From Aselliscus stoliczkanus (taxonomy: Eukaryota; Chordata; Mammalia; Chiroptera; Hipposideridae), in contig CM066727.1 of NCBI GenBank assembly GCA_033961575.1, positions 122,438,434 to 122,502,433 of the forward strand: 64,000 bases of DNA, given 5' to 3'. Made by a program: the position numbers and the translations under genes. The notes below the pieces were generated by a model. That model made no database searches, was not told the DNA's origin, and worked only from the letters and a program-made list of their open reading frames with translations. Below, piece by piece: positions 10,758-22,757 of this stretch; the first letter of the stretch is position 1; every line of letters begins with the position of its first letter.

Positions 10758-12250
10758 GGAATTCCATGTTTGTAGATAAGGAGGCCCAATGTCGTAAAGA
10801 TGTTAGTTCTCCCCAAATAAATCTACAAATTCAATGCAATTCTATCTCAGTAAAATAAACATATCAGTAAAAATTTTCATCAAACCTAAAGAGTTGCTTC
10901 TAAAGCTTATATAGAAGAGCAAAGAGCCAAAAATAGCCAGGGCAATTTTGAAGAAATTTGAAGGTTGGGGACTCATTAACATTAAGTGTAATAGTGTTAT
11001 AAGGAAAGACGGAGAGTTTACCGCGAAGGGCCCATAAACACACCCACACAAATACAGATGGTGGGCATGTGGAAGGTCTGGCCTGGGAGCCCCACGAAGC
11101 TGGGTTAGTCACTACATGGACTTTTCAATAAATGTTTCCGGGACAACCAGCTATATGGAAAAAAATAAAATTGTGTTCTTTTAACCACAAACAAAATCAA
11201 CACCAGATGGGTTAAAGGCTTAAATGAGAAAAACAACATTTTAAAAGTTCTGAATGAAAACAGAAGACTATATTTATGCATTCTAGGTAGACAGGGATTG
11301 CTTAAACAAAATATGAAATGTGCAGATTATAAAGGAAAAGTTTAATAAATTTGACTATATGTAAAACAAGAACTTGTGTAAATAAAAGTGAAGACAAACC
11401 ATAGAGTAGGAGATGTATTACGAAGTAATGATATCCAGAATATATAAAGAAGTCTTAAGTATAAATTAGAAAAAAGAGAAGTAGACCAATTAAAAGTGGA
11501 CAAAGACTTAAATGGGTGACTTATAGAAGCATTATCAAAATACACGTAAAATATCCTCAAGCAATCAAGGAAATGCACAATGAAATTAAAACCATGAGAT
11601 ACCATTTCCTGCCCATAATTTTGTTAAAAATTTAAAATGTCTAACAATCAAGTATTGTTGATTTTGTAGAAAAATGGAAGAGTTTCTTCTATTCATAGAA
11701 GAATAAGTTGATTCTACCATTTTGTACAATATCTTGTAAAACTATGACTTAACTATTCCACGCCAGAGAAACTTTCATACATGTATATAGGAGACATTTC
11801 TAAGAATGCTTATCATAGCATTCAATACTAGCTAACAGTAGAAAGGATACATAAATTGTGGAATAGTCAATCAATGGAACACTATTTGGCAGTAAATGAA
11901 CTAGACTTACCTGCATCACCATGGACAAGTCTAAAAATGTTGATTAACAGAAAATACCAAAAGGATCTAATATAATACTATTTTATGTGACGTTCTAAAA
12001 CATGCAAAACCAATGCTATTGTTCAGGAATGTCTACATGTGTGATAAAACTAAAGGGACGTAGATTAGAATAATAGGCACCATATTCAAGATGGCAGTGT
12101 CATGTACGAGGGAAGGGTTGGGAGGTAGATTAGAAAAGGATACACTTTATATGTTAAGGTGGGGGAGAGGGTTGCTTTATTATTCTTTATACCTTTTCAT
12201 TGAATTTTTGAAAGTATAGTTGGAACTTAAATAAATCAGTTGTTATTAGA
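10758..12250 (+). mobile_element. Old 5'-truncated L1 (ORF2 3' part and 3' UTR), 3' partner of U6
   Basis: It opens with ATTCCATGTTTGTAGATAAG and continues through recognisable ORF2 segments: ATTCAATGCAATTCTATC, GAGCAAAGAGCCAAAAATAG, and ACCATGAGATACCATTTCC near 11592. A 3' UTR-like region ends about 12250. The reading frame is broken in many places. I could not find a convincing TSD, as expected at this age. Confidence 0.75.
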
Positions 12251-14019
12251 TAAAAAGAGAAGGATTACTGATTCATTCAAAATCTTGAGTATTCCAGTGA
12301 GGTTGCATTTCCTATTCACTCATGTTATTCATTTTATTTGATTGCTGTTGTGCATGCATAGGAGCAGCTTTCTGAGAGGTGAACAGTGGCTTTTTTGAGA
12401 CATGATATGGGTAAAGCCAAACTAAATATGGTTTCGAAGTCAAACTTCCACTTTTTCCAAGATGTAATACTTACATCTTGATATAAAATATCATTTTACT
12501 GTGTAGCCCAGGATTCACAAAAGCAATAATGGCTACTTGTTTTCCCTTTTGAATTTACAGAAAGTTTTATTGGTGTTATATTTGTCTAGAATATGGGGAG
12601 TAGCATATACCTATAGCATTTTAGTTTAATTTTAACATAGAAGAGAGAGTGCTAATTCTGTTTTGCTGACTACCTGCCCTCTGCTTCTCCCCTCCCCCCA
12701 CAATTAATTCTGGTCAGCACTTTATCATTAATTGAGACTTGTCTGGTGTGATGCACTATTCTGGCTCAGCATAGGACATTAGGAGACGGGTCTTCCTTTA
12801 AGGGATTCATAGTTTATGTTTGCAAATCATGTAAGAAGAGAAACAGAGTTTTTGTAAAGATTTTATTTGATCTTGTTGTATTCTACCTACCCATTCATGA
12901 GTTCAAAATTAATAAGCTTCTGTAGAGATGAAAATAAAGATTAAAGACAAACACAGACAGCAGACCTGTGACCTCAGCTGTCTTTTACAAGGAACTGAAT
13001 TAATCATTCAAGTATTCTAGCCGATAGCTGCATAGGGGTGTTTTTCAAGTCTCTGACAAAACTTAAATGTCCAACTTGGTTTGAAGAAGAAAAATCAAAG
13101 CTCTCTGTAAAACCTTATCCCTAAAGCTGGAAGGCACTCTCTTTGAGAAAAAAATACACGATTTCTCCCAGTGGACAAACAGAAGGCTTTCTCAGCTCAG
13201 TGACTTTAGTTTGGGAGACACATATTTCATGTGACATTCTCTGATTTTATCCTCAAAAATTTAAATCAATCAGACTTGATAAGATGGGTATTCTTACAAG
13301 GATATGTAATACACTGTGAAGATATATAAGATAGAAGAAATCAGCAGTCCTTTGTTCCTAAAAAATTTAGATATTGCAAACAAACCCTGTGTTGTGGTCC
13401 TGTCACAACCCCAAGCGGGTGACTCCATAGCTCATTTTTCTGTTTCCGTGATGGGCCCATCCACTTCTTATTTAACACTGGCTTTTGATCTCAAGGGAAG
13501 AAACCAAAGGTCAAGCGACACTCTGAGTCACTTCTGAGACAGCCACCCTCTGTCAGGATTCTCAGATGAACTCAGTGACTGTCTGAGCTCCTTGTGCTGA
13601 TGGTAAACTCGGTGGAAAGCCTCCCACTTTTTGGCCACCACTTCCTCTAGTCCTCCAATTTGCAGCAGGCCAGAAAGGCTGCCAGCGCACTGAGCTTCCT
13701 GCCTTCTCACTGCCCACCTCCTGTGTGTCTGTGTCTCCCTTCCTTTCTCTGGCTTAGATCCTCTAATCCATCTCTCTTGCCCCTTTCTCCCACTGTTATA
13801 CTCATCAAAAAAAACCCTTCAACCTATTTCCGTGCCTACTGTGCCCCTACACCCAAGCAACTGGACAGCCATGCTGACTGATCTCACCTTAAATTTATTT
13901 ACACAACGCCCCTGCTCTCATACTTCCTAGCCAACCCATTTCCCAAGTAGTTACTGCCTCGCTATCCTGTGACATCAGTGCTCTCTTCCTACCCAATCTT
14001 GCCCATCAGCAGACATTCG
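12251..14019. other. Intron sequence, no exon seen
   Basis: Mixed sequence. A few segments from about 13540 may belong to the following L2 but are too diverged to call. No exon with POC1B-like coding was found. Confidence 0.4.
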
Positions 14020-14890
14020 TAATGTATCTTCCATTGTTAAAAAGTAAAACTTCATTTGACTCTTCATCCCTCTTCAGCTACTTTATTTGCTCTGCTCCCC
14101 TTTATAGCAAAACTCCCCAAAAGAGTTGCCTATATTAAGTCTTTATTTTTTCACATTCCACTTTTCTGAATCCACTCCAGTTAAGCTTTTGTCCCCACCA
14201 TTCCACTCGTGTCAAAGTCCCAGTGATTCGTCGAAATCAGCTTCTCTAAGCACTTGGTCCTGGTGATGACTCCCTTCTGAAACTCTTTTTCACTTGATCT
14301 TTGGGCCGCTGTCTCTCCTATCTCATGAGCCACTAGTCACCTTTCCTGCTCCTTTTCTTCCTGCCTTATAAGGTCTTTGCAACTCTTCTCTTGTTTGACT
14401 CCTCCCTGAGTGCGCATTGACCCATGGGTGTAAATAGTTATATGCCAAGCACCCAACTCCAAGGCAACAGAGGCTCCTGAACCTGGGACCCTTTCAGATC
14501 TTGTGCTGTGTACCTCTTCATCTGGCTCTTCATTTGTATCTTTTATAAAAATGTGTGTGTGTGTACACACTATAAGTATTTATATTCTGATAGCTCTCCA
14601 CAACCTCACCACAGAAATGTGGAATCATATTTCCAATTGCATTCATGACTTTTCCCCTTAGAAGCCTAATAGGTATCTCAAACTTAACATGCCCCAAACT
14701 TATTCTCCATCTTCCACATTAAAAAAAATGCATCATCAGTGGAGCTATCTCATAATATAACACCTTACCTAGCTTTGTTTTTCTTCATAACCTTTGTCAC
14801 TACCTGACGTTCTATCACATATCTCTATGTATTTATCTTTCTGCTTTATCCACTGGACTATACCCATGTCAACAGGATCTCTTATTTATT
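14020..14890 (+). mobile_element. L2 fragment, sense
   Basis: Sense L2 landmarks: AAAGAGTTGCCTATATTAAG, TTTTGTCCCCACCATTCCAC, GGTATCTCAAACTTAACATG near 14670, and a 3' part with CCTTTGTCACTACCTGACG near 14790. It is diverged, with no open reverse transcriptase frame. Confidence 0.65.
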
Positions 14891-14896
14891 CATTCC

Positions 14897-15369
14897 TTAT
14901 AGTAGGCAAGCTAATGGTCCCATAAAGATGTCCGTGTCCTCATCTCCAGAAGCTGTGAATATGTTTCCTTACATGGCAAAAGAGACTTTGCAAATATGAT
15001 AAAATTAAGGATCTTGAGCTGGGGACGTTGTCCTGGATTATACTGTTGGGCCCAACGCAGTCACAGGGTGCTTATAAGGGAAAGAGGGATGCACGGGAAT
15101 TAGGGAAGGGGATCAGACAAGGGAAGCAGAGATTGGAGTGATGGGGACATGAGCCACGGAACGTGGACAGCCTCAAGGAGCTGCAAAGGCAAGGAACAGA
15201 TGTTCTCTGAGAGCCTCCTGGAGGGACACAGCTCTACAGGCACCTTAATTTCAGCCCTTTAAAAACTATTTTGAACTTCTGACCCCCAGAATTTTATGAT
15301 AATAAATTGTGCTGTTTGAAGCCACTAGACTTGTAATTTGTTACAGCTTCAGTAGGAAGCTAATACACT
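14897..15369 (+). mobile_element. MLT1-type (MaLR) LTR
   Basis: Segments typical of MLT1 LTRs occur in order: GTCCTCATCTCCAGAAGCTG, AAAGAGACTTTGCAAATATG, GGTGCTTATAAGGG, GATTGGAGTGATGGGG, an AATAAATTGTGCTGTTTGAA polyadenylation region near 15301, and a terminal GGAAGCTAATACA. MLT1 is an old ERVL-related LTR family; no internal viral genes are present. Confidence 0.8.
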
Positions 15370-16058
15370 TCTGTATCTCTGGAACCTAAAATTTTCTGGC
15401 ATATAGGAGCTAAATAAAATGCTTTTGTGCGAATAAATGGTATATCTTCACAATTTTAAATCCCAGATAGAAATAATTGAAGTTTCTGAATCCTATTTTA
15501 AATGTTATCATTGAAAATAAATGATCCATTCTTTCTTTGAAAAGTAAGATTCCCTTTTATTTTTGTCCAGGCAAAAGATATTGTTTTCTTATCCTAGTCT
15601 ATTTCAGGCATACATTTTGTAAGTCTGTGTGTGTGTGTGTGTAGTGATTTAAAACTCTCAGAATGTCAGGAATGGAAAGGACTTTAAAGGGCATTCACTT
15701 GAATTTCCTGATCTAGTGTTTGTGTATTTCTCACAGCATCCCTGACAAGTGACTATCCCGAGTCTATTTTAGAACCTTCAATGATGGGAAACTTGATTTA
15801 GCTGGAGGGGTCAAGACCACTTCTGAGCAGACTTTTCTGACTTCTGTCTGTTTTGTTCTTCTTTTACAGAATTAAATCAAGACTAAAAATGTTAGTTATT
15901 AGCCAAAACTGACGTATTTTAACCCATTTATTACAGATATATCTGAAGTTCAAGTCACTGCTTATCGTCACATGTGAAATGCCTACTTTTGCATTCACAT
16001 TTGTCAAAAAATCCTTATGCTATTCTATCAGAAACTATCAAATATGCTTTTGGGGGAT
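15370..16058. other. Intron sequence, nothing recognised
   Basis: No exon or confident repeat apart from a short (TG)n at about 15629-15643. Confidence 0.45.
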
Positions 16059-16538
16059 AAAAATAAAGAAGTTAGGGCCGGCCAAGTGGCGCATTGGTTA
16101 AGACCTGGCTTGGGACGCCAGCCATCGCGGTTCAGATCCCATATATGAGGGCCAGTGACACTGCCCTCTACAGCTAAGATGGTGAACAACAGCTCCACCT
16201 GGAGCTGGGCTGCTGTGAGTACCCCCAGGACAGCTTAGCTGCAGCCTCTGCTGCAGTGGGCTGCCATAGGCTACAGTGAGTGGCCGGCAGCCAGCGTGAG
16301 CTGCCAAGAGCCGCCATGAGTGGCTGTCCAGAGGCCGGCTACCGATCTGCCTCACCCGAGAAGAGCGCAATGATGATACCAACATGGGCTAATGAAGCAA
16401 CGTCCTCCACAACTAGACGGAAGAACAAAAGGACAGCAACTTGTCTGTTCTCCTTCCTCGGTTCCCCAGCACTGTTCCTCTCCCTCAATTCCCCAATAAA
16501 ATCTTTGAAAAAATAAATAAATAAAAATAAAGAAGTTA
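16059..16538 (+). mobile_element. Full-length long tRNA-derived SINE, sense
   Basis: The 16-bp TSD AAAAATAAAGAAGTTA is perfect at 16059-16074 and 16523-16538. The element (16075-16522) has a tRNA-like head with a B-box-like GGTTCAGATCC. The body is about 330 bases and contains GCTGCC/GTGAGT-rich repeats. The tail holds two GTTCC(T/C)-CCCCAATT-like motifs, AATAAA at 16495-16500 and TCTTT at 16502-16506. A polyadenylation signal directly followed by a Pol III terminator is the hallmark of T+ SINEs. This is the best sense-strand reference copy here. Confidence 0.95.
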
Positions 16539-17367
16539 TTTGCAGTCAAGTGATAAACTGTTGCTTTCCTCCCTCATTGTACCTCTGAGGAAGCATTTAA
16601 GACAGTAATTTTTAGTAGAGAATGCTATTGGTTTCACCTTGGATTTATACTTCTCTCCAAATATTGTCAAATTATTAATATTTGTATTTTATGAGTGGCT
16701 CAGCCAATGTAGGACAGTTGACTGAATTTAGTTCAACAAATGTAGAGCCCTGTCTGTGTCTCAAGAACTGTGTTTTGAGAAAGAAAAAGATGCCCTGTAA
16801 GAGCATCGCTTATAATTTAGTAGGGATAAAGACATGTGAACACAACTGTAACAAGGAGTGACAAGGACCCTACTGATGGCACAAGGACTTGTGAGAGTGC
16901 AGAGGCACCATGATTAGCTCTGATGTGCCAGCCCAGACGGTGGATGGGTGGGGAGGGCAGTAGAGCAGGGAGAGAAGAGGAGAGGAAGAAAGGCAGCAAA
17001 TATAACGTATGAAGTCTCATATGGAATTGAGCAGCACAACGTCTCGAGTCTTCCATTGTTAATTACAGAAATAGTAATATTTTAGGTGTGTGGACCTTGA
17101 GTACATTTTTGAACAGTTAATTTCCAAATAAAAATTTGCTTTCAAATGCCACCATTTTTACTTCCTATGGATGCATTAAAAGAATCCATCCTCTAATGTA
17201 AGTGACATATGAAAAATTATGCATTAAAATTAACTGTGGCAGTTAAATAACCTGTTAGGTGTCATTTGTGCCCATACTATGACAGGTTTTATATCTAGCT
17301 CTCAAGACTCTCAAGTTGTTTGCATCAGTCAACGCTGTATATGTACAGTATTTTATTTATTCAGATG
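16539..17367. other. Intron sequence, nothing recognised
   Basis: No exon or confident repeat was seen. Confidence 0.45.
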
Positions 17368-17860
17368 GAAAGTAAAGCCTTTTTTTTTTTTTTTAAGATT
17401 TTATTGTGGGATTGGGGGAGGGGAACAGTGTTGGGAAACCGGGGAAGGGGAACAGACAAGTTGCTGTCCTTTTGTTCTTCAGTCTAGTTGTGAAGGACAC
17501 TGCTTCACTGGCCCATGTTGATATCATCATTGCGCTCTTCTTGGGTGAGGCAGATTGGTTGCCGGCTTCTGGATGGCCGTTCACAGTGTTTCTTGGCAGC
17601 TCACTCCTGCTGCCGGCCACTCACGCTGGCTGCCAGCCACTCACTGTAGCCTATGGCAGCCCACTGCAGCAGGGGCTGCAGCTACGCCGTCCTGGGGGAC
17701 ACACAGCAGCCCAGCTCCAGGTGGAACTGTTGTTCACCATCTTAGCTGTAGAGGGCAGTGTCACTGGCCCTCATACGTGGGATCCAAACCGGGGCCCCTG
17801 GCGTCCCAAGCCAGCTGTTAACCAACACGCCACTCAGCTGGCCCGAAAGAAAAGCCTTTT
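17368..17860 (-). mobile_element. Long tRNA-derived SINE, antisense
   Basis: The TSD GAAAGTAAAGCCTTTT lies at 17368-17383 and, with one change, at 17845-17860. The T run and reversed tail AAGATTTTATTG lead into the body, with GGGGAACAG twice, then the reversed head CAGCTGGCCC at about 17835-17844. Same subtype as 16059-16538. Confidence 0.93.
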
Positions 17861-19139
17861 AACCTGCTGAGATAAGGATTTCTGAGCCACTCTGATTCAT
17901 TTCTTCACTTGGTGTAGCTGCACTGCCCATCTTTGAGATGGGAACTGTGGCCTGACCCAGGGAGAACTGAAGGGTGGTGTCTGTCCACCATCCTTTTGGA
18001 TGAAGTAGGTGCCTAGAGGGAGCATTTGTGAGTTCCCTGGAGGAAAATACCACACCTGACTTGTTTTTTGCTGTAGCTTTAATATTTACCGTAGGAGGCC
18101 TTTGTTTGCTGAATAAATCAATGAATGAGTTATTGTGTCCCCACTGTACTTCGAGTATCGGCAACTAAAGTAATAGGTAAGAGAACACGGTGTGATCTCT
18201 TCCTTTAATGGACTACAGAAGCATTTGTTCTTTGTCACAGCCTCTCAGTCATTGGTCTGCTTGTGTTTCCTGTTCATCCAACAGTTCCTTCATGTGCCAG
18301 GCTCTGCTCTGTCTTAATTCTCTCACAGCAGAGAATCCTCGCAAGTTGGCATCACCCACTTCTCACTTTTAACACTGGTAAATGCGTAGGGTGATGTTGG
18401 TACTCAGTAAGCATTCACCCCAAAAATGAATATCAGCAGCTTGGAAACAGGAGAGGACCTCGCTGTACTGGAAGCCGCAGGCACCGCAGCCTCATTTGCT
18501 GGACTCCTGATGGCCTAGAATCTTAAACATAGTTTTTCCCTTTTTGGTTCCGTTTTTGGGAATGAGTGCATTGAAACTTCCCCCAAGCTCTGTGTCTCAC
18601 CCTTTCACCATACATTGAGGATGCAAAGGCCGGGCTGTTTGGGGAGAAAGAACCTCCTGATGCCTAGATTCCAATATCTTTGAGAGACAGAAGGACCGAT
18701 GTGTCAGTGGGTAATGTCCTGGGATGGAGATCTAGTAACCTTTCTTGCCCCTGCCCATACCTGGCCCCTTTTCTGTTCATCTCCACATGTCATAAAATAG
18801 TAATGTATTTGTTGTTCCCAAAGAAGAAAACCACTATCAAAGCAAATTGAAACTTTTACTGCTTAGACTATCATCTTACACCTTTTCTTTGCCCGTTTTC
18901 CTATTTTCCTTTCTACCCTATCCACCCTGGTGCAAACCCCCAGAGTTTGATAACTGATTTGTTAATTAGGCCGAGGCCCTTTCCATGAATGGTTAGAGCT
19001 TCTATACCGTATGATGAGTGATATTGGCCGTCTGTACACACTTCAGTATGTTGTGATCCATGTAAACAAGACTGTCTTGGTTATAGAGTTTGGTTTTCAT
19101 ATGTGATGAGAATGGTAATAAAATCTGCATGTAAGGTAT
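17861..19139. other. Intron sequence, possible MIR traces only
   Basis: About 18270-18380 has a faint MIR look (TTCATGTGCCAGGCTCTGC). Otherwise nothing was recognised. Confidence 0.4.
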
Positions 19140-19440
19140 TACTGTGTTCAAAGCTATTCAAGTTCCTGCTAAGTCCAGGGGATATAGTGGTAAGAATAGT
19201 TAGAGAGACAGTCTAGTGTGGGAGACAGACCAGACAAGGAACAAATATACAGGCACAAGCTCTGATCATTTGTGGAGAAAACCATTAGGATGCTGTGTGA
19301 GAGAAGGACAAGCTCAGCTTCAGTAGAATGGTCAGAGGTTACTTTTCTGAAGATGTGACAACTGAGCTGAAATTTAGAGATCAAAAAGGAGTCAGTCATG
19401 CTAGGAGGGCAGAGCAGGCCATTGCAGGAAGAGTAGAAGC
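19140..19440 (-). repeat. Possible antisense L2 or related old repeat
   Basis: Text such as GATGTGACAACTGAGCTGAA and AGCAGGCCATTGCAGGAAGA resembles the antisense of L2 3' regions. The match is weak. Confidence 0.35.
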
Positions 19441-20519
19441 AAAGTTAAAAAGTTGGAAGTCTGTCTTTAGAGTAGGAATTATTTGTTTGGGGTGGGGATG
19501 ATTGCCTGGCCACCCATATGTTGTCCCCAGTCAGTGAGGTGGCTTTGCAGGATCAAAAATGCAGACTGGGATTGTGAGACAGGACTTCTTGGTGAATCCT
19601 TTGTAGATTCCATGCTCATCTTAAAACTGCTTTCATTTCAGTCTTTGCCTCTAGCCAGTAGCTGGGGACCCCGGTGGATGAGTGCTGCGTGCTTTTTTCC
19701 CATCTCCCGTAGTTCAGAGCATTAATAGGTAGGTCCTAGCTCCTTCAGGGTCTGTCTAATGAGATGCAACTAACATCCTTTATGGTAACTTATTCTTTCA
19801 TAATCTGTGATTGATGGAATTTTGCTTCTGGACATTTTAAGGACAATTTCAGCAGTTCTTTCTCACAGGGAGTTGAGTAATTCAAATGATAGTAATGAAA
19901 TCGTTTTGGGGGCGTGGATTTTAATGAGCGCTCCACACTCTCAAAAGCCATTCTGAGACATTTTAGGTTCACACTCTCGCACTGTCAGGCACATCCCAAA
20001 TGTGGAAAATGTGGAGATACAGAGCATAATTGCGCAGAGATCAGGATGGTTTTTAGAGCTAAATGTTAGACAATAAGACAAAAATGTAGCTTCATAAATC
20101 TCTGAGGAAGAAAAGTAGGAAAGACAAGTTACCAACTGACTGAAGGCACCAGAACCTCACCCTCAGGGCAGCAGGGTCTGGGCTCGTGCAGCCCACTGTG
20201 CGCTCCTCGCAGAGTGGGTTCTGGAAGTATCTGCTGAGTAAGACCCTGGGCTAAACACATGGCTAAACAGGAACACTGAGGTATATTGTATACATATCTT
20301 TAAAAGAAACTTGAATTGCGAATGGTAGATTTTAAGTTCGTTTTTATTATTTTCAACAAATGGTGAATTCGTAAGATTATGACAGGCAGAAACTTGAACG
20401 TTTTTATCTTCCTAACAAAAAGGTTGGGGGGATCGTGGGAACAATACGCAGAGAGAGGACTTGGGCACCTCTCAGACTCAGGGCTGATTGTGTTTTCTGT
20501 GTCTTTCCTGCCTGTGTGG
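19441..20519. other. Intron sequence, nothing recognised
   Basis: No exon or confident repeat was identified. Confidence 0.45.
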
Positions 20520-20690
20520 CCTTAGAGAAGTGATTTAATCTTTCTGTTTTTGTGTCCTCATTTATAAAATGAAAACAATAGTAGAACCTGCCTGATAGGC
20601 TTATGGGAAGAATAAAGCCAGTTAAAATGTGTAAAGCCCTTGAAACCGTGCCAATCGTGCAGTAAGCTCTGTATGTGCTAATTGTCCCGG
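20520..20690 (+). repeat. MIR fragment
   Basis: It contains TTAATCTTTCTGTTTTTGTG, TCATTTATAAAATGAAAACA and ATGTGTAAAGCCCTTGAAAC in MIR order, then a degenerate 3' end with GCAGTAAGCTCTGTATG. Confidence 0.75.
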
Positions 20691-20864
20691 TCGTTTTCTC
20701 CCTCTTCTCATCACCACCGTTAGAACTATACTTTCCATGTTTGCGGGCACTTCTGTCAGGGACTTTCACATCCCAAGTGATAACCAGAAATGAAAAATTG
20801 ACTACAGTCTTTAAAAACACAAACTTCTGTGATGCATATATTTGGATTTTTGTTTCCTTAACAG

Positions 20865-21270
20865 TGTAAATGAGATATAATTCACATACTATCAAATTCA
20901 CTCTTTTAAAGTGTATAATTCAGTATTTTTAGTATAGTCACAAAGTTGTATAACCATCATCACTATCTAATTTAGAATATTCCATCTCTCCAAAAAGAAT
21001 TTTAGAACATTTTCATCACCCACATACCCATTACTTACCTCTCCCCATTTTTCTACCTTCCCATGGGACATGGGATGTCTTTCCATTTATTTAGATCTCC
21101 TTTAATTTCTTTCAGTGATAGTTTGTAGTTTTCGGTGTACAAGTCTTACATTTCTTTTGTTAAATTTATTTCTAAGTATTTGATTTTTTTATGATGTTAT
21201 GTAAATGGAATTGTTTTCTTAATTTTATTTTCATATTGTTCACTGCCATATATTTGGAGGTTTTTGATTT
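20865..21270 (-). mobile_element. L1 3' end and ORF2 fragment, antisense
   Basis: Antisense L1 3' UTR text (AATGAGATATAATTCACATA, TTTTAAAGTGTATAATTCAG) is followed by antisense ORF2 text near 21120-21180 (GTGTACAAGTCTTACATTTC). It is the older of two adjacent antisense L1 pieces. Confidence 0.7.
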
Positions 21271-21275
21271 TTGTG

Positions 21276-22030
21276 TTTTTTTTTTATTTTATTGTGGTAA
21301 AATATACATCACTTACTATTTTAATCCTTTTTAAGTGTACAATTCACTGGCAGTAAGTAAGTATTCACAGTGTTGTGTAACTATTCCCACTATCTATTTT
21401 GAGAACTTTTTCATCACTCCAAACAGAAAGTCTTGTACCCATCAAGCAATAGGTGCACATCTCTGTTCCTCCTCCCCCCGCCCCAGCTCATAGCAACCTC
21501 TAATATACTTTTTGTCTCTCTGAGTTTGCCTATTCTAGGAACCTCATGGGTATAGAATCATACAGTATTTTCTCTTGTGTCTGGCTCACTTCACTCAGCA
21601 TAATGTTTCAGGGTTCATACATGTTGTAGCATGGATCAGAATTCCATTCATTTTTATGGTTAAGTGATATTCCATTGTCTGTATCTACCACATTTTGTTT
21701 ATGCATTTATCTGTTGGTGGATATTGATTTTTCCATCTTTTGCTATTTTGAATAGTGTTGCTATTAATATTGCTGTACATGTATCTGTTCAAGTCCTTGC
21801 TTTCAGTTATTTTGGATATTTACTTAGCAGTGGAATTGTTGTTTCATATGGTAATTCTATGTTTAACTTTTTGAGGAACAGTGAAACTGTTTCCACAGGA
21901 GCTGCAGCATTTTATATTCCTACAAGCAATGTAGGAGGGTTCCAATTCCTCTGCATCCTCACCAACACTTGTTATTTTCCACTTTTTAAAACAGTAATCA
22001 TCTTAATGGATGTGATATCTGGTTTTAGAT
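21276..22030 (-). mobile_element. 5'-truncated L1, antisense
   Basis: A T-rich start (21276) and a 3' UTR with AAGTGTACAATTCACTGGCA lead into antisense ORF2-tail text: AGTGATATTCCATTGTCTGT, ATGCATTTATCTGTTGGTGG, and ACCAACACTTGTTATTTTCC near 21961. It truncates about 290 bases before the POC1B exon. Confidence 0.8.
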
Positions 22031-22316
22031 TAAGAATTAGAATACATCTAACAATCTTTTTGATGGTACAACAGTTAATCTCTCAGACAGATACATACAA
22101 AGTATATTATATTGCAGAAAAACAAGGAAAATTGTGAATTTTTTCTATTTATTGTTAGCTTTATTTCCTTCTTATAATTGTAATTTCCATATTTTGCTGT
22201 AGTTGAGGATAAATAATTAAATGAAAACTGGGCTTTCAGAATATGGAAAACATATACAAAATGTAATTTTAAAGTTTGGAAAATATAACACTTCCTATCT
22301 TTTCTATGATGTGAAG

Positions 22317-22535
22317 ACGACGGAAACTATTATTAGAACTGTACCAGGAAAGGGTGAAGCGATGTGTGGATATTTCTCGAATCCTTCTTTAATGTCATCA
22401 GAATGTTTATCACCAACCTTGAAGAAGAGGGCAGAGGACATGAGCGACGTCCCTTCCGAGAGCCACAGAAGCATACCACTCGCTGTGACGGATGCGCTGG
22501 AGCACATTATGGAGCAGCTCCACGTGCTGACACAG
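22317..22535 (+). CDS. POC1B: POC1B penultimate coding exon
   Basis: POC1B is a WD40-repeat protein of the centriole and basal body; human defects cause cone-rod dystrophy. This exon encodes the variable linker and the start of the C-terminal coiled-coil POC1 motif. It follows a pyrimidine-rich tract with AG at 22315-22316 and ends CACAG before GTGGGT at 22536. It is 219 bases, 73 codons, phase 0 at both ends. Reading TTETI through [10 protein letters not shown] to VLTQ, it lines up without gaps with residues of human POC1B as I remember them (about 372-444 of 478). Conserved blocks are GYF-NPSLMS-EC and [18 protein letters not shown]; the stretch between them is looser. The start is set by the splice site, not by a Met. 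The rest of the gene lies off the left edge or in unseen upstream exons. Confidence 0.95.
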
Positions 22536-22704
22536 GTGGGTCGGCATGCTCTGCTCTTGGGGGTGAGATGTGCAGAGCCCCACTGGTCCCAGCAGGCTGC
22601 AGAACCAGCAGAGTGCTCGAGGCATATGCTCTGTTGAGCTGCTCTAGCAAGATCTTGCGGAGATACTGTCAGAGCCCATGCACATATACGGCGCCTGTGC
22701 ACGT

Positions 22705-22705
22705 G

Positions 22706-22738
<33 letters not shown>

Positions 22739-22757
22739 ACACACAGACACACACACA
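22705..22757. repeat. (CA)n microsatellite with GACA interruptions
   Basis: A CA run of about 50 bases with two AGACAC interruptions near 22733 and 22745, inside the last POC1B intron. Confidence 0.95.

Noticed and set aside
1..22316. Earlier POC1B exons
   Set aside because: I looked for the residues expected before the TTET exon start and saw no matching block with splice sites, so none is reported.
22536..22637. Continuation of the POC1B frame after VLTQ
   Set aside because: The GTGGGT donor at 22536 and the exact continuation TVSILEQR at 25843 show that this part is intron.
22304..22756. Minus-strand frame of 150 codons over the POC1B exon
   Set aside because: It is the antisense of the exon plus a CA repeat; the plus strand has the conserved POC1B peptide and splice sites.
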